DNA from: Streptomyces atroolivaceus
Lineage (GTDB): Bacteria > Actinomycetota > Actinomycetes > Streptomycetales > Streptomycetaceae
Direction of reading: 5' to 3'
Assembly: GCF_000717025.1 (NCBI RefSeq)
Contig: NZ_JNXG01000004.1
Span: forward strand, 1-64,000
DNA length: 64,000 bases
Below, in pieces: positions 30,978 through 38,535 of the stretch (within the stretch, counting starts at the first letter, position 1; each line of letters begins with the position of its first letter). The notes beneath the pieces are model-generated. The model saw only the letters and a program-made list of their open reading frames with translations, did no database searches and had not been told where the DNA came from. The position numbers were made by a program, and so were the translations under genes.

Positions 30978-31769
30978 ATGCCCGAGATATCACTCACCAC
31001 CCTGGTCGTCCTGTGCCTCGCCGCCGCGGCGGCCGGCTGGATCGACGCGGTGGTGGGCGGTGGGGGGCTGCTCCTCCTGCCCGCCCTGCTGCTGGGTCTG
31101 CCGCACGTCCCCGCCGCGCACATCCTGGGCACCAACAAGGCGGTGGCCATCGTCGGCACGTCGGGGGCCGCCGTCACCTATGTACGCAAGGCGCCCGTCC
31201 AGGTCGGGACGGCCGTACGCATCGGGCTCATGGCGCTGGCGGGATCGATGACCGGCGCCTTCTTCGCGGCCGGGATCAGCAGTGACGTGCTGCGCCCGGT
31301 GATCATGGTGGTGCTGCTCGCCGTCGCGGCCTTCGTGCTGCTGCGCCCGTCCTTCGGCACCGCGGCGGCCGGCGACGGCACGGGCAGGAAGGTCACCCGG
31401 GCCCGTACGGTCACCGCGATCGTGCTGGTCGGCGGTGGTATCGGCTTCTACGACGGGCTGTTCGGGCCGGGCACGGGTACCTTCCTGGTGCTGGCTTTGA
31501 CCGCCGTGCTCCACCTCGACCTGGTCACCGCTTCCGCCACCGCCAAGATCGTGAACGTCTGCACCAACGCCGGGGCGCTGGCGATGTTCGCCTACCAGGG
31601 CACCGTCCTGTGGCAGCTGGCCGCGCTGATGGCCGTATTCAATCTGGCGGGAGCGATGGCCGGGGCGCGCATGGCGCTCAGGAAGGGCAGCGACTTCGTC
31701 CGCGGGGTCCTGCTGGTCGTGGTGTTCTCGCTGGTCGCCAAGCTCGGCTTCGACCAGTGGACGGCCTGA
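30978..31769 (+). CDS. Sulfite exporter TauE/SafE family (TSUP) membrane protein
   Basis: A 263-residue integral membrane protein with about eight spans and the duplicated TSUP motifs: AGWIDAVVGGGGLLLLPALLLGLPHVPAAHILGTNKAVAI in the first half and GFYDGLFGPGTGTFLVLALTAVLHLDLVTASATAKIVN in the second. TSUP members move sulfite, sulfoacetate or related anions. Divergent from the nir operon, so nitrite or another oxyanion is conceivable but unproven. Its stop codon directly abuts the sortase stop. Confidence 0.88.
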   Translation: MPEISLTTLVVLCLAAAAAGWIDAVVGGGGLLLLPALLLGLPHVPAAHILGTNKAVAIVGTSGAAVTYVRKAPVQVGTAVRIGLMALAGSMTGAFFAAGISSDVLRPVIMVVLLAVAAFVLLRPSFGTAAAGDGTGRKVTRARTVTAIVLVGGGIGFYDGLFGPGTGTFLVLALTAVLHLDLVTASATAKIVNVCTNAGALAMFAYQGTVLWQLAALMAVFNLAGAMAGARMALRKGSDFVRGVLLVVVFSLVAKLGFDQWTA

Positions 31770-32402
31770 TCAGCGCACCTCGGTGAGGTGGGCGTACGCC
31801 ACCACGTTGCCCTGGTAGCCGGTCTCGCGGGTGAAACCGCCGCCACAGGTGATCAGCCGCAGGGAGGCGTGCGGCGTGGGGTCGTAGACCCGCTCGTCCG
31901 GGAAGTCGTCCTTGTCGTACACCTCGACCGCGTCGACCGAGAAGACGGCGGTACGGCCGTCCTTGCGGCCGATCTCGACCGTGGAGCCCTTCTTCAGGGA
32001 TCCGAGGGCGTAGAAGACGGACGGCCCCTCGGCGTTGTCGACATGGCCGGCGACGATCGCGGTGCCCTCGGCTCCGGGCGGTGTGCCGTCCTCGTACCAG
32101 CCCGCGAGGTTCGGGTCCCCGGAGGGCGGTGCGTCGAGGCTGCCCCCGGGACCCAGCCCGAGACCCGTCATGGGCGCGTCCACACCGATGCCGGGGATGC
32201 GGATCCTGACCGGTGCGGAAGGACGCAGGGGTTGGGCGTGCCGGGTGCCGGGCCGTGGTCCGGAGCCTGCGGCGAAGGCCTCGGCAGTGGTCGGCTGGGG
32301 TGCGGCGGTCCGGACGGCCGCACCGTTGTGGACCAGCCACACGCCGCACAGCGCGGCGATGCCCACCAGCCAGGCCCTGGATCTCAGCGCCGTCCTGTCC
32401 AC
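31770..32402 (-). CDS. Class F sortase
   Basis: A 210-residue membrane-anchored transpeptidase with one N-terminal span (AWLVGIAALCGVWLVHNGAAV). The sortase core shows IPGIGVDAPMTGLGLGPGGSLDAP, catalytic His in IVAGHVDN, catalytic Cys in SLRLITCGGGF and the following R-E-T-G-Y-x-G-N-V. These match actinobacterial class F. GGAGG lies seven bases before GTG 32402. The upstream gene encodes a secreted protein with a sorting-signal-like tail, very likely its substrate. Confidence 0.88.
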   Translation of the reverse strand: MDRTALRSRAWLVGIAALCGVWLVHNGAAVRTAAPQPTTAEAFAAGSGPRPGTRHAQPLRPSAPVRIRIPGIGVDAPMTGLGLGPGGSLDAPPSGDPNLAGWYEDGTPPGAEGTAIVAGHVDNAEGPSVFYALGSLKKGSTVEIGRKDGRTAVFSVDAVEVYDKDDFPDERVYDPTPHASLRLITCGGGFTRETGYQGNVVAYAHLTEVR

Positions 32403-32425
32403 GTCCCGTCCTCCGCCGGTCGCCT

Positions 32426-33097
32426 TCAGTAGCGCGTGCCGCCCGCCCTGCGCCGGCGCAGGAGCAGGGCGGCGCCGACTGCCGCCACCCCGACGAGGCC
32501 GGCGCCCGCGGCGAGCTGGGCGGTATCGGGGGCGGCGCTGCCGCCGGTGCCGGTCCCCACGTGCCCGGAGGGCCGGCTCGGGCTGGGTGTGCTCGTGGGC
32601 CTGTGCCCCGGGGGCACGGGCGGCTTCGCGGATCCGGGGTCCGTCCCGGGTTCGGGATGGGTTCCCGGCTGCGTTCCGGGGGCCGTCCCCGTGCCGGTCC
32701 CCGGCTGGGCTCCGGCCTCGTCCCCGGCCCCTGCCTCGCTCTCCTCCTCCGTCTCCGGCCAGGAGGGTTCCGGGACCGCTGCGGGATCCTCGGCCGCCTC
32801 CAGGTCGTCGAGGGGGTCGGGTCCGTCGAGCGGCTCCAGCTCGACGGTCTCCGGGGCGTCGGGGGGCTCCAGGCCTTCGGCCGGGCCGCCGGCCGCCGCC
32901 CCGGTGCTGTCGCACGAGTCCGCCATGCCGGTGTCCGCCGTGCCTTCGGCCCCGCAGTCGGCCGCGCCGGGGGCAGCGGCGGCCGTTTCCGGTCTGCCGA
33001 GGCTGTCCGCGTGGGCGGAGGGGGCGGCGAGGCCGAGCGCGGCGGCGGCGAGGGCCGCGGCGGCGGTGCCGGTCACGAGGCGGGCGGGGCTGCGCAT
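32426..33097 (-). CDS. Secreted sortase-substrate-like acidic Pro/Gly-rich protein
   Basis: A 223-residue protein: Sec signal peptide (GTAAAALAAAALGLAAPSAHA), a long acidic and proline-rich low-complexity stretch with PGT/GTGT repeats and two cysteines around residues 48-62, then a C-terminal tail with APDTA, a hydrophobic span (LAAGAGLVGVAAVGAALLL) and RRRR. That tail is a sortase sorting signal with a non-LPxTG motif. It precedes the class F sortase by 23 bases. Biological role unknown; probably a wall-anchored surface protein. Confidence 0.75.
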   Translation of the reverse strand: MRSPARLVTGTAAAALAAAALGLAAPSAHADSLGRPETAAAAPGAADCGAEGTADTGMADSCDSTGAAAGGPAEGLEPPDAPETVELEPLDGPDPLDDLEAAEDPAAVPEPSWPETEEESEAGAGDEAGAQPGTGTGTAPGTQPGTHPEPGTDPGSAKPPVPPGHRPTSTPSPSRPSGHVGTGTGGSAAPDTAQLAAGAGLVGVAAVGAALLLRRRRAGGTRY

Positions 33098-33451
33098 GGG
33101 AATCCTCCGGGCAGACGGATGTGTCTGACTCCGAGGTAACAGGCAGTGGGTGTCCGCTGCATGTCGACGCCGGGCCGCGTTTCACCCGTACGGCCCTGAG
33201 CGCCCTTCCGCTCCCTCCCAGGTGCCGGGTCGGGGTGGTGCCGACGGCCGTGGAGCCCGCCCGGCGCCGATCGGGTGACCACCCATTCCGTCGGTGTGAC
33301 GTAGGTCACAAGAATGGACTCGGTGCGGCCGGGAACACGCTCTCTAACCCCCCCCCACGGGACGGCAGCCCCCCGCCGGCCCATGGCAACCGCCCTCACC
33401 GGCCCACCCCCCCCGGGACCCGTGAGGGCGGTGTCATGCCTCCTCCGTATC
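33098..33451 (+). other. Gene-free stretch between secreted protein and repeats
   Basis: No supported gene. It contains the palindromic site at 33296-33309 and a run of nine C near 33349. The promoter for the secreted protein/sortase pair should lie here. Confidence 0.4.
33296..33309 (-). promoter_or_regulatory. GTGA-N6-TCAC palindromic site
   Basis: GTGACGTAGGTCAC fits the Crp consensus GTG-N6-GNCAC on both strands. It lies 199 bases upstream of the sortase-substrate gene and is the same class of site as at 212-225. Confidence 0.35.
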
Positions 33452-33551
33452 GGGCACCGTGACTCCGGACCGGGCGCCGTGAGTCCAACTCAGAAGCCGT
33501 GATTCCGGCTTGGGCACCGTGACTCCGGCTCAGGAGCCGTGAGGGCCGCTC
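33452..33551 (+). repeat. Five tandem 20-base repeats
   Basis: Five adjoining 20-base units start at 33452, 33472, 33492, 33512 and 33532. The consensus is gggcaccgtgactccggctc; the first and fourth units differ by two bases and the others are more diverged. The last unit overlaps the 3' end of the DUF5990 gene. Confidence 0.85.
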
Positions 33552-34006
33552 CCGTGCGTCGCGGACCAGGTGATGTCCGGAGGGCGTACGCGAGCGCACC
33601 GCGGCTGCCCCTTGTCGTCGGTCAGCCGCAGGTGTGCGGTGAGGTGCCCCGTCCGCGAGGCGGCCTCCAGGACCTCCGGGCCGACGTCGCTCATCATCAG
33701 CTTGGCCCGCCGGAACATGGTGAAGGCGCCCGAGCCGTCCACGGTGCCCCAGGACAGGTAGACGAAGCGCCCCCCGAGCCTGTTCTGGACGTAGGGCCCC
33801 GAAACCTCGACGCCCTCGGCGGTGGGTACGGCGGTGCAGTCCAGGGTCCAGGAGGCGAGCGCCGCGTCGCCGGGATGCAGCCCGAGCAGTTCGCCGGGCC
33901 GGTCCTTGCGCTGCACCCCGACGTGGATGTTGTCGAAACCGGCGAAGTCGGTGTCAGGGCCGCAGGTGCGGCCCGGGAGTTCTGAGGCTTCGATGTGGAT
34001 CTGCAT
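33530..34006 (-). CDS. DUF5990 family protein
   Basis: A 158-residue soluble protein: MQIHIEASELPGRTCGPD, then IHVGVQRKDRPGELLGLHPGDAA, GPYVQNRLGGRFVYLSWGTVDG and FRRAKLMM. This pattern is the actinobacterial DUF5990 family of unknown function. The C-terminal ten residues (after TWSAT) are encoded within the 20-base repeat array, so the present C-terminus may be a local extension. It is followed upstream by the aminotransferase on the same strand, 28 bases away. Confidence 0.75.
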   Translation of the reverse strand: MQIHIEASELPGRTCGPDTDFAGFDNIHVGVQRKDRPGELLGLHPGDAALASWTLDCTAVPTAEGVEVSGPYVQNRLGGRFVYLSWGTVDGSGAFTMFRRAKLMMSDVGPEVLEAASRTGHLTAHLRLTDDKGQPRCARVRPPDITWSATHGSGPHGS

Positions 34007-34033
34007 GGCCCCATGCTCCCGTACTCCGGGAGG

Positions 34034-34828
34034 TCAGACAGCCCCGCGAGGAGCGTCCTCGTACACCTGGCCGAGCGTCTTCATGAGGTCCTCGTCGACG
34101 GTGAAGGTCATGTCGTCGATCCGGTGGACCGGTGCGATGCCCTGCGAGTTGGTGACGAACGCCGCGCGGTAGGCCACCAGCCCCTCCAGCGTCACTCCGC
34201 GGCGTTCCGAGGGGCGGTCCGTCCGTGCGAGCCCTCTCTCCAGCAGGGCCATGGTGATGCCGGTCAGTGCCGGAGCGTCCGGCCACACCACCGAAGTGCC
34301 GTCCCAGAAGCCGATGTTGGTGATCGATCCTTCGGTCACCATGCCGCCGGGCGAGGTCAGCAGCGCATCGTCGAAACCCGCTCGCCGGGCCTGCTCCCCG
34401 TAGTAGATCTGGCAGAACTCGCCGGATCGCTTGATGTGCGGCACGGAGCGCGCGAACGGGACCGACATCAGGCTGCGCGGCGTATGGTCCGCGGGGACCG
34501 GCTCCCGCACCGTCACCATGGTCACGGGCGCCGGGCTTCCCGGCGGCATGAAGCCGTGCACCCGGACCGACGCGTCGTGTCTCCTGGCGCCGTCGAGCGC
34601 GTGCCCGACCAGTTCGCGCACGCGCTCCCCGTCGAGGGGAAACCCGAACAGCTCCTGGTTCGCGGAGTCGAGGCGCTCCAGATGCAGGGCGAGTCCCCGC
34701 ACCGTGCGGTCCCTGACCTGCATCGCGGTGAAATGGCCGTAGCCGGCGAAGGCCGGGATCCGCAGATCGTCCCCGGTGGCGGGGTGTCCGTCGAACTCGA
34801 CGTAGAGGTCCGGCACGGAAGTCGTCAT
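34034..34828 (-). CDS. Aminotransferase class IV (aminodeoxychorismate lyase-like)
   Basis: A PLP fold-type IV enzyme of 264 residues. Key parts: HLERLDSANQELFGF near residue 50, GFDDALLTSPGGMVTEGSITNIGFWDG (glutamate and phosphate-cup region) and ALTGITMALLERG. Branched-chain aminotransferase, D-amino-acid aminotransferase and aminodeoxychorismate lyase share this fold; the short length fits the lyase group but the substrate cannot be read. The PLP lysine should lie in VPHIKRSGEF near residue 140. The start is 31 bases from the divergent SoxR-type promoter. Confidence 0.8.
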   Translation of the reverse strand: MTTSVPDLYVEFDGHPATGDDLRIPAFAGYGHFTAMQVRDRTVRGLALHLERLDSANQELFGFPLDGERVRELVGHALDGARRHDASVRVHGFMPPGSPAPVTMVTVREPVPADHTPRSLMSVPFARSVPHIKRSGEFCQIYYGEQARRAGFDDALLTSPGGMVTEGSITNIGFWDGTSVVWPDAPALTGITMALLERGLARTDRPSERRGVTLEGLVAYRAAFVTNSQGIAPVHRIDDMTFTVDEDLMKTLGQVYEDAPRGAV

Positions 34829-34859
34829 GGCTTCCAGCCTATGCGTCGCGGTGCGGCGC

Positions 34860-34897
34860 TTGACCTCAACCATGGTTGAGGCGCGAGTCTGCGGTGC
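34860..34897 (+). promoter_or_regulatory. SoxR/MerR-type promoter with palindromic spacer
   Basis: TTGACC (34860-34865) and GAGTCT (34885-34890) are 19 bases apart, the long spacer typical of MerR-family control. CCTCAACCATGGTTGAGG (34864-34881) is a perfect palindrome filling the spacer and resembles SoxR boxes. The -10 ends seven bases before the ATG at 34898, giving a leaderless start. Confidence 0.75.
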
Positions 34898-35476
34898 ATG
34901 GACCTCAACACACCTGATCCCACCGCGTCCGACGCCCCGCTGAAGGTGGCCGTCATCCTCGGCAGCAACCGCGAGGGCCGCTTCGGTCCCGTCGTCGCCG
35001 AATGGTTCCTCGGGCGGACGGCCGGCCACCCGGGCATCGAGACCGAGCTGATCGACGTCGCCGAGACCGAGCCGCCCGCCACCGGTGCCGCCGCGGCGAC
35101 CACGCGGCTGGCACGCGCCGACGCCTTCGTCGTCCTGACCCCCGAGTACAACCACTCCTACCCGGCCCCGCTGAAGAACCTCATCGACCGGCACTACGCC
35201 GAATGGCAGGCCAAGCCCGTCGCGTTCGTGTCGTACGGCGGAATCTCCGGCGGCCTGCGCGCGGTCGAACACCTGCGGCAGGTCTTCGCCGAGCTGCACG
35301 CCGTCTCCGTACGCGACACCGTCTCCTTCCACAACGCGGGCGCCCTCTTCGACGACCGGGGCGCACTCATGGACCCGGCCCAGGCGAACGGGGCGGCCAA
35401 GAAGCTGCTGGACCAGCTGGTCTGGTGGGGGCGAGCCCTGCGCGAGGCCAGGACCCGGCACCCGTACGGCGGCTGA
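34898..35476 (+). CDS. NADPH-dependent FMN reductase family protein
   Basis: A 192-residue flavodoxin-fold oxidoreductase: VAVILGSNREGRFGPVVAEWF (FMN phosphate loop) and LTPEYNHSYPAPLKNLIDRH, the family signature, then FVSYGGISGGLRAVEHLRQVF. Such enzymes reduce FMN or quinones. The SoxR-like promoter directly upstream fits the known SoxR target in Streptomyces coelicolor that encodes an NADPH-dependent FMN reductase; orthology is inferred. Redox-active metabolites would be the expected inducers. Confidence 0.88.
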   Translation: MDLNTPDPTASDAPLKVAVILGSNREGRFGPVVAEWFLGRTAGHPGIETELIDVAETEPPATGAAAATTRLARADAFVVLTPEYNHSYPAPLKNLIDRHYAEWQAKPVAFVSYGGISGGLRAVEHLRQVFAELHAVSVRDTVSFHNAGALFDDRGALMDPAQANGAAKKLLDQLVWWGRALREARTRHPYGG

Positions 35477-35494
35477 CGCGGCACGGGCCGACGG

Positions 35495-35553
35495 TCGAGG
35501 GGCCACGGACACCGGGCGGGAACGGGTCGACAATCGAGGGGCCACGGACACCG
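35495..35553 (+). repeat. Direct repeat of 20 bases before cutA
   Basis: tcgaggggccacggacaccg occurs at 35495-35514 and again at 35534-35553. It fills most of the gap between the FMN reductase and cutA. Confidence 0.8.
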
Positions 35554-35573
35554 AGCAGAAGGAGACCCCCGGG

Positions 35574-35912
35574 ATGACCGAGCCCGCATGGCTGACCGTA
35601 CTGACCACGACGGACAGCGAGGAGAAGGCCCGCACGCTGGCCCGGGGCGCGGTGGACGCGCGACTCGCCGCCTGTGCCCAGATCCCGGGGCCCGTCACCT
35701 CCGTCTACCGCTGGCAGGGCGTGATCGAGACCGGCGAGGAGTGGCAGGTGCTGTTCAAGACGACGGCCGAACGGTACGACGAGCTGGAGGCCCACCTCGT
35801 CGCGGCGCACGACTACGAGACGCCCGAGATCATCGCCGTGCCCGTCGTACGCGGCAGCGAGCGCTACCTCGCCTGGGTGTCCGCGGAGACGGCACCCGCC
35901 GCGACGCCGTGA
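35574..35912 (+). CDS. cutA: Divalent cation tolerance protein CutA
   Basis: A 112-residue trimeric protein: LTVLTTTDSEEKARTLARGAVDARLAACAQIPGPVTSVYRWQG, GEEWQVLFKTT, then ETPEIIAVPVVRGSERYLAWV. These are the complete CutA1 strands including the C-A-x-I/V segment. Linked to copper tolerance in Escherichia coli, though the role is unclear elsewhere. GAAGGAG precedes the ATG. Stop overlaps the next GTG start by four bases. Confidence 0.94.
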   Translation: MTEPAWLTVLTTTDSEEKARTLARGAVDARLAACAQIPGPVTSVYRWQGVIETGEEWQVLFKTTAERYDELEAHLVAAHDYETPEIIAVPVVRGSERYLAWVSAETAPAATP

Positions 35913-36430
35913 CGGACATGCGGCTGCCCTTCTTCGTGTACGGCACGCTGCTCCCCGGAGAGCCCAACCACGACCGGTTCCTCCGGGGCCGTACCCGCGA
36001 GGAACGGCCGGCCGTGCTGCCGGGCGCCCTCCTCTACGAGGGCCCCGGCTATCCGTACGCGATCGAGGGCCACGGCACCGTCCACGGCGCGCTGATCACC
36101 GCCGCACCCGGGGCGTACGCGGACCTGCTCCGGCTCCTGGACGACCTGGAGCAGTACCTGGGCCCGGAGCACCCGCGCAACCTGTACGAGCGGGTGGCCC
36201 GCAGGGTCGGCCCCGTGCCGGAGCGGCACGCACCCGGCGACGGAACCGCGGTGTCCGGGCCCGCCGCGTCCGGGCCCGGATCCGGTCCGTCCGGCTCCGC
36301 CGGGCCCGTCCGCGCCTGGGTCTACCTCGCCGCCACCGCCGTCGCGCGCTCCCTGCGCACCGGCGGCACGCCCGTGCCGGGCGGTGACTGGCTCAGCCGG
36401 CGGCCTCCACCCGGACCGCGCACACCTTGA
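35909..36430 (+). CDS. Gamma-glutamylcyclotransferase-like protein
   Basis: A 173-residue protein of the GGCT/AIG2 fold: FFVYGTLLPGEPNHDRFL at the N-terminus is the substrate-binding signature, and LYEGPGYPYAIEGHGTVHGALI with the DDLEQYLGPEHPRNLYERVARRV glutamate follows. Between core strands there is a Pro/Gly/Ser-rich insertion (about residues 105-130). It starts by GTGA overlap with cutA and its last 38 bases overlap the 3' end of the convergent nasA gene. Confidence 0.82.
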   Translation: MTDMRLPFFVYGTLLPGEPNHDRFLRGRTREERPAVLPGALLYEGPGYPYAIEGHGTVHGALITAAPGAYADLLRLLDDLEQYLGPEHPRNLYERVARRVGPVPERHAPGDGTAVSGPAASGPGSGPSGSAGPVRAWVYLAATAVARSLRTGGTPVPGGDWLSRRPPPGPRTP

Positions 36431-38468
36431 ACTCCGGCATGCGCGACACCGGGTCCAGAGCCGGGTTCGTCAGGGTGTTGGCCCGGCCCTCGCCCGGCCA
36501 GTGGAACGGCATGAACACGGTGTCCTGCCGGATCGCCACGGTGATCCGGGCCGGAGCCACCGCCCGCCCGCGCCGTGAGGTCACCGCGACGGCTTCCCCC
36601 TCGGCCACCCCGATCCGCTCGGCGAGCCGTGGATGCAGCTCCACGAAGGGGCCCGGCGCGGCGGCGTTCAGCTCGGCCACCCGGCGGGTCTGCGCCCCCG
36701 ACTGGTACTGGGACACGACCCGTCCCGTCGTCAGCACCACCGGGTACTCCGCGTCCGTCTCCTCCGCCGCGGCCCGGTGCGTGACGGGCACGAACCGCGC
36801 CCGCCCGTCGTCCGTGGCGAACCGCTCCAGGAACAGCCTCGGCGTCCCGGCGTGCTCCTCGTCCGGGCAGGGCCAGAACACCCCGTCCTCCGCGGCGATC
36901 CGTGCGTAGGTGATGCCCGCGTAGTCGGCGGGACCGCCCGCCGAGGCCCGTCGCAGTTCGTCGAAGACCTCCTCCGGATCGGCCGGGAAGCCCTTCCCGT
37001 GCCCCAGCAGACCGGCCAGCGTGTTCAGCACCTCCAGGTCGCTGCGCACGCCCTCCGGCGGCGTGACCGCCTGCTGCCGCAGCAGCACCCGGCCCTCCAG
37101 GCTGGTCGTCGTCCCGCTCTCCTCCGCCCACTGCGTCACCGGCAGCACCACGTCGGCCAGCGCCGCCGTCTCCGACAGCACCACGTCCGCGACCGCCAGG
37201 AAGTCCAGCGACTTCAGCCGCTCCTCGATGTGACCCGCGTGCGGCGCCGACACCACCGGATTCGACCCCATGACCAGCAGCGACCGCACATCCTGACCCA
37301 GCGCGTCCAGCAGCTCGTACGCGCTGCGCCCCGGCCCCGGCAGCGTGTCGGGGTCGACGCCCCAGACGGCCGCCACGTGACGGCGCGCCGCCGGGTCCGT
37401 GAGCTTGCGGTAACCGGGCAGCTGGTCGGCCTTCTGGCCGTGCTCCCGGCCGCCCTGGCCGTTGCCCTGACCGGTCAGGCAGCCGTAGCCCGACAGCGGA
37501 CGGCCGGCCCGCCCGGTGGCCAGACAGAAGTTGATCCACGCCCCCACCGTGTCCGTGCCCTTGGCCTGCTGCTCCGGGCCCCGCGCGGTGAGCACCATGC
37601 CGTTCTCCGCCCCGCAGAACATCTCCACGGCCTCGCGCAGCTGCGGCACGGGCACCCCGGTGAGACGCTCCACCAGTTCCGGCCAGTGGGCCATCGCGCC
37701 CGCCCTGGCCTCGTCCCAGCCGTTGGTCCGGGTCCGGACGAACTCCTCGTCCACCCGCCCGTCCGCCACGACCAGGTGCAGCATGCCGAGCGCGAGGGCC
37801 AGATCCGTGCCCGGCCGCGGCGCCAGGTGCAGATCCGCCTGCTCGGCGGTCCTGGTCCGGCGCGGGTCGATGACGATCAGCCGGCCGCCGTTCTCCCTCA
37901 GCTCGGTCAGATAGCGCAGCGCCGGCGGCATGGTCTCCGCGAGGTTCGAGCCGACCAGGATCACGCACCCGGTCCGGGGGATGTCCTCCAGCGGGAACGG
38001 CAGCCCACGGTCGAGGCCGAACGCCCGCTGGTGCGCGGCGGCAGCCGACGACATGCAGAAGCGGCCGTTGTAGTCGATCTGCGAGGTGCCGAGCACCACC
38101 CTGGCGAACTTCCCCAGGGCGTACGCCTTCTCGTTGGTGAGCCCGCCCCCGCCGAACACGCCCACGGCGTCCGCGCCGTGCTCCGCCCGTGTCCCGCGCA
38201 GTCCGTCGGCGACCCGCTCCAGCGCCTCGTCCCAGCTCGCGGGAGCGAGCTCACCGCCGGCGCCGCGCACGAGGGGGCCCGTCAGCCGCACACCGGCGGC
38301 GAGCACGGCGGGTGCCGTGCGCCCCTTGCCGCACAGGGCTCCCCGGTTGACGGGGAACTCGGTGCGCTCGACGACCTCGACCACCCCGCCGTCGGTGACC
38401 GGTCGCAGCTTCATCCCGCACTGGAGCGCGCAGTACGGGCAGTGGGTGGACGTCTCGGTGCGGACCAT
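36393..38468 (-). CDS. nasA: Assimilatory nitrate reductase, molybdopterin subunit
   Basis: Catalytic molybdenum enzyme of 691 residues reducing nitrate to nitrite in the cytoplasm. N-terminal [4Fe-4S] motif THCPYCALQCGM with the fourth Cys in GALCGKG; molybdopterin dinucleotide contacts in GKFARVVLGTSQIDYNGRFCMSSAA and GSNLAETMP; C-terminal domain with TTGRVVSQYQSGAQTRRV and MPFHWPGEGRANTLTNPALDPVSRMPEFK. No Tat signal, so assimilatory rather than periplasmic. Its product feeds NirB. The likely electron donor is one of the nearby FAD reductases or ferredoxin. Confidence 0.93.
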   Translation of the reverse strand: MVRTETSTHCPYCALQCGMKLRPVTDGGVVEVVERTEFPVNRGALCGKGRTAPAVLAAGVRLTGPLVRGAGGELAPASWDEALERVADGLRGTRAEHGADAVGVFGGGGLTNEKAYALGKFARVVLGTSQIDYNGRFCMSSAAAAHQRAFGLDRGLPFPLEDIPRTGCVILVGSNLAETMPPALRYLTELRENGGRLIVIDPRRTRTAEQADLHLAPRPGTDLALALGMLHLVVADGRVDEEFVRTRTNGWDEARAGAMAHWPELVERLTGVPVPQLREAVEMFCGAENGMVLTARGPEQQAKGTDTVGAWINFCLATGRAGRPLSGYGCLTGQGNGQGGREHGQKADQLPGYRKLTDPAARRHVAAVWGVDPDTLPGPGRSAYELLDALGQDVRSLLVMGSNPVVSAPHAGHIEERLKSLDFLAVADVVLSETAALADVVLPVTQWAEESGTTTSLEGRVLLRQQAVTPPEGVRSDLEVLNTLAGLLGHGKGFPADPEEVFDELRRASAGGPADYAGITYARIAAEDGVFWPCPDEEHAGTPRLFLERFATDDGRARFVPVTHRAAAEETDAEYPVVLTTGRVVSQYQSGAQTRRVAELNAAAPGPFVELHPRLAERIGVAEGEAVAVTSRRGRAVAPARITVAIRQDTVFMPFHWPGEGRANTLTNPALDPVSRMPEFKVCAVRVEAAG

Positions 38469-38490
38469 GCACCCAGCGTGCGAGGCCGGT

Positions 38491-38517
38491 ATTACGAGTA
38501 CCGGTGCGCCCGGTTAC
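38491..38517 (-). promoter_or_regulatory. GlnR-like half-sites before nasA
   Basis: Minus-strand GTAAC (38517-38513) and GTAAT (38495-38491) are 22 bases apart, in phase with GlnR a-sites; the b-site between them is weak. The pair lies 23-49 bases before the nasA start. Confidence 0.35.
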
Positions 38518-38535
38518 GCCCCCGGTACGCGCACC

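Noticed and set aside
33452..33551. CRISPR array
   Set aside because: The 20-base repeats adjoin without spacers and no cas genes are near.
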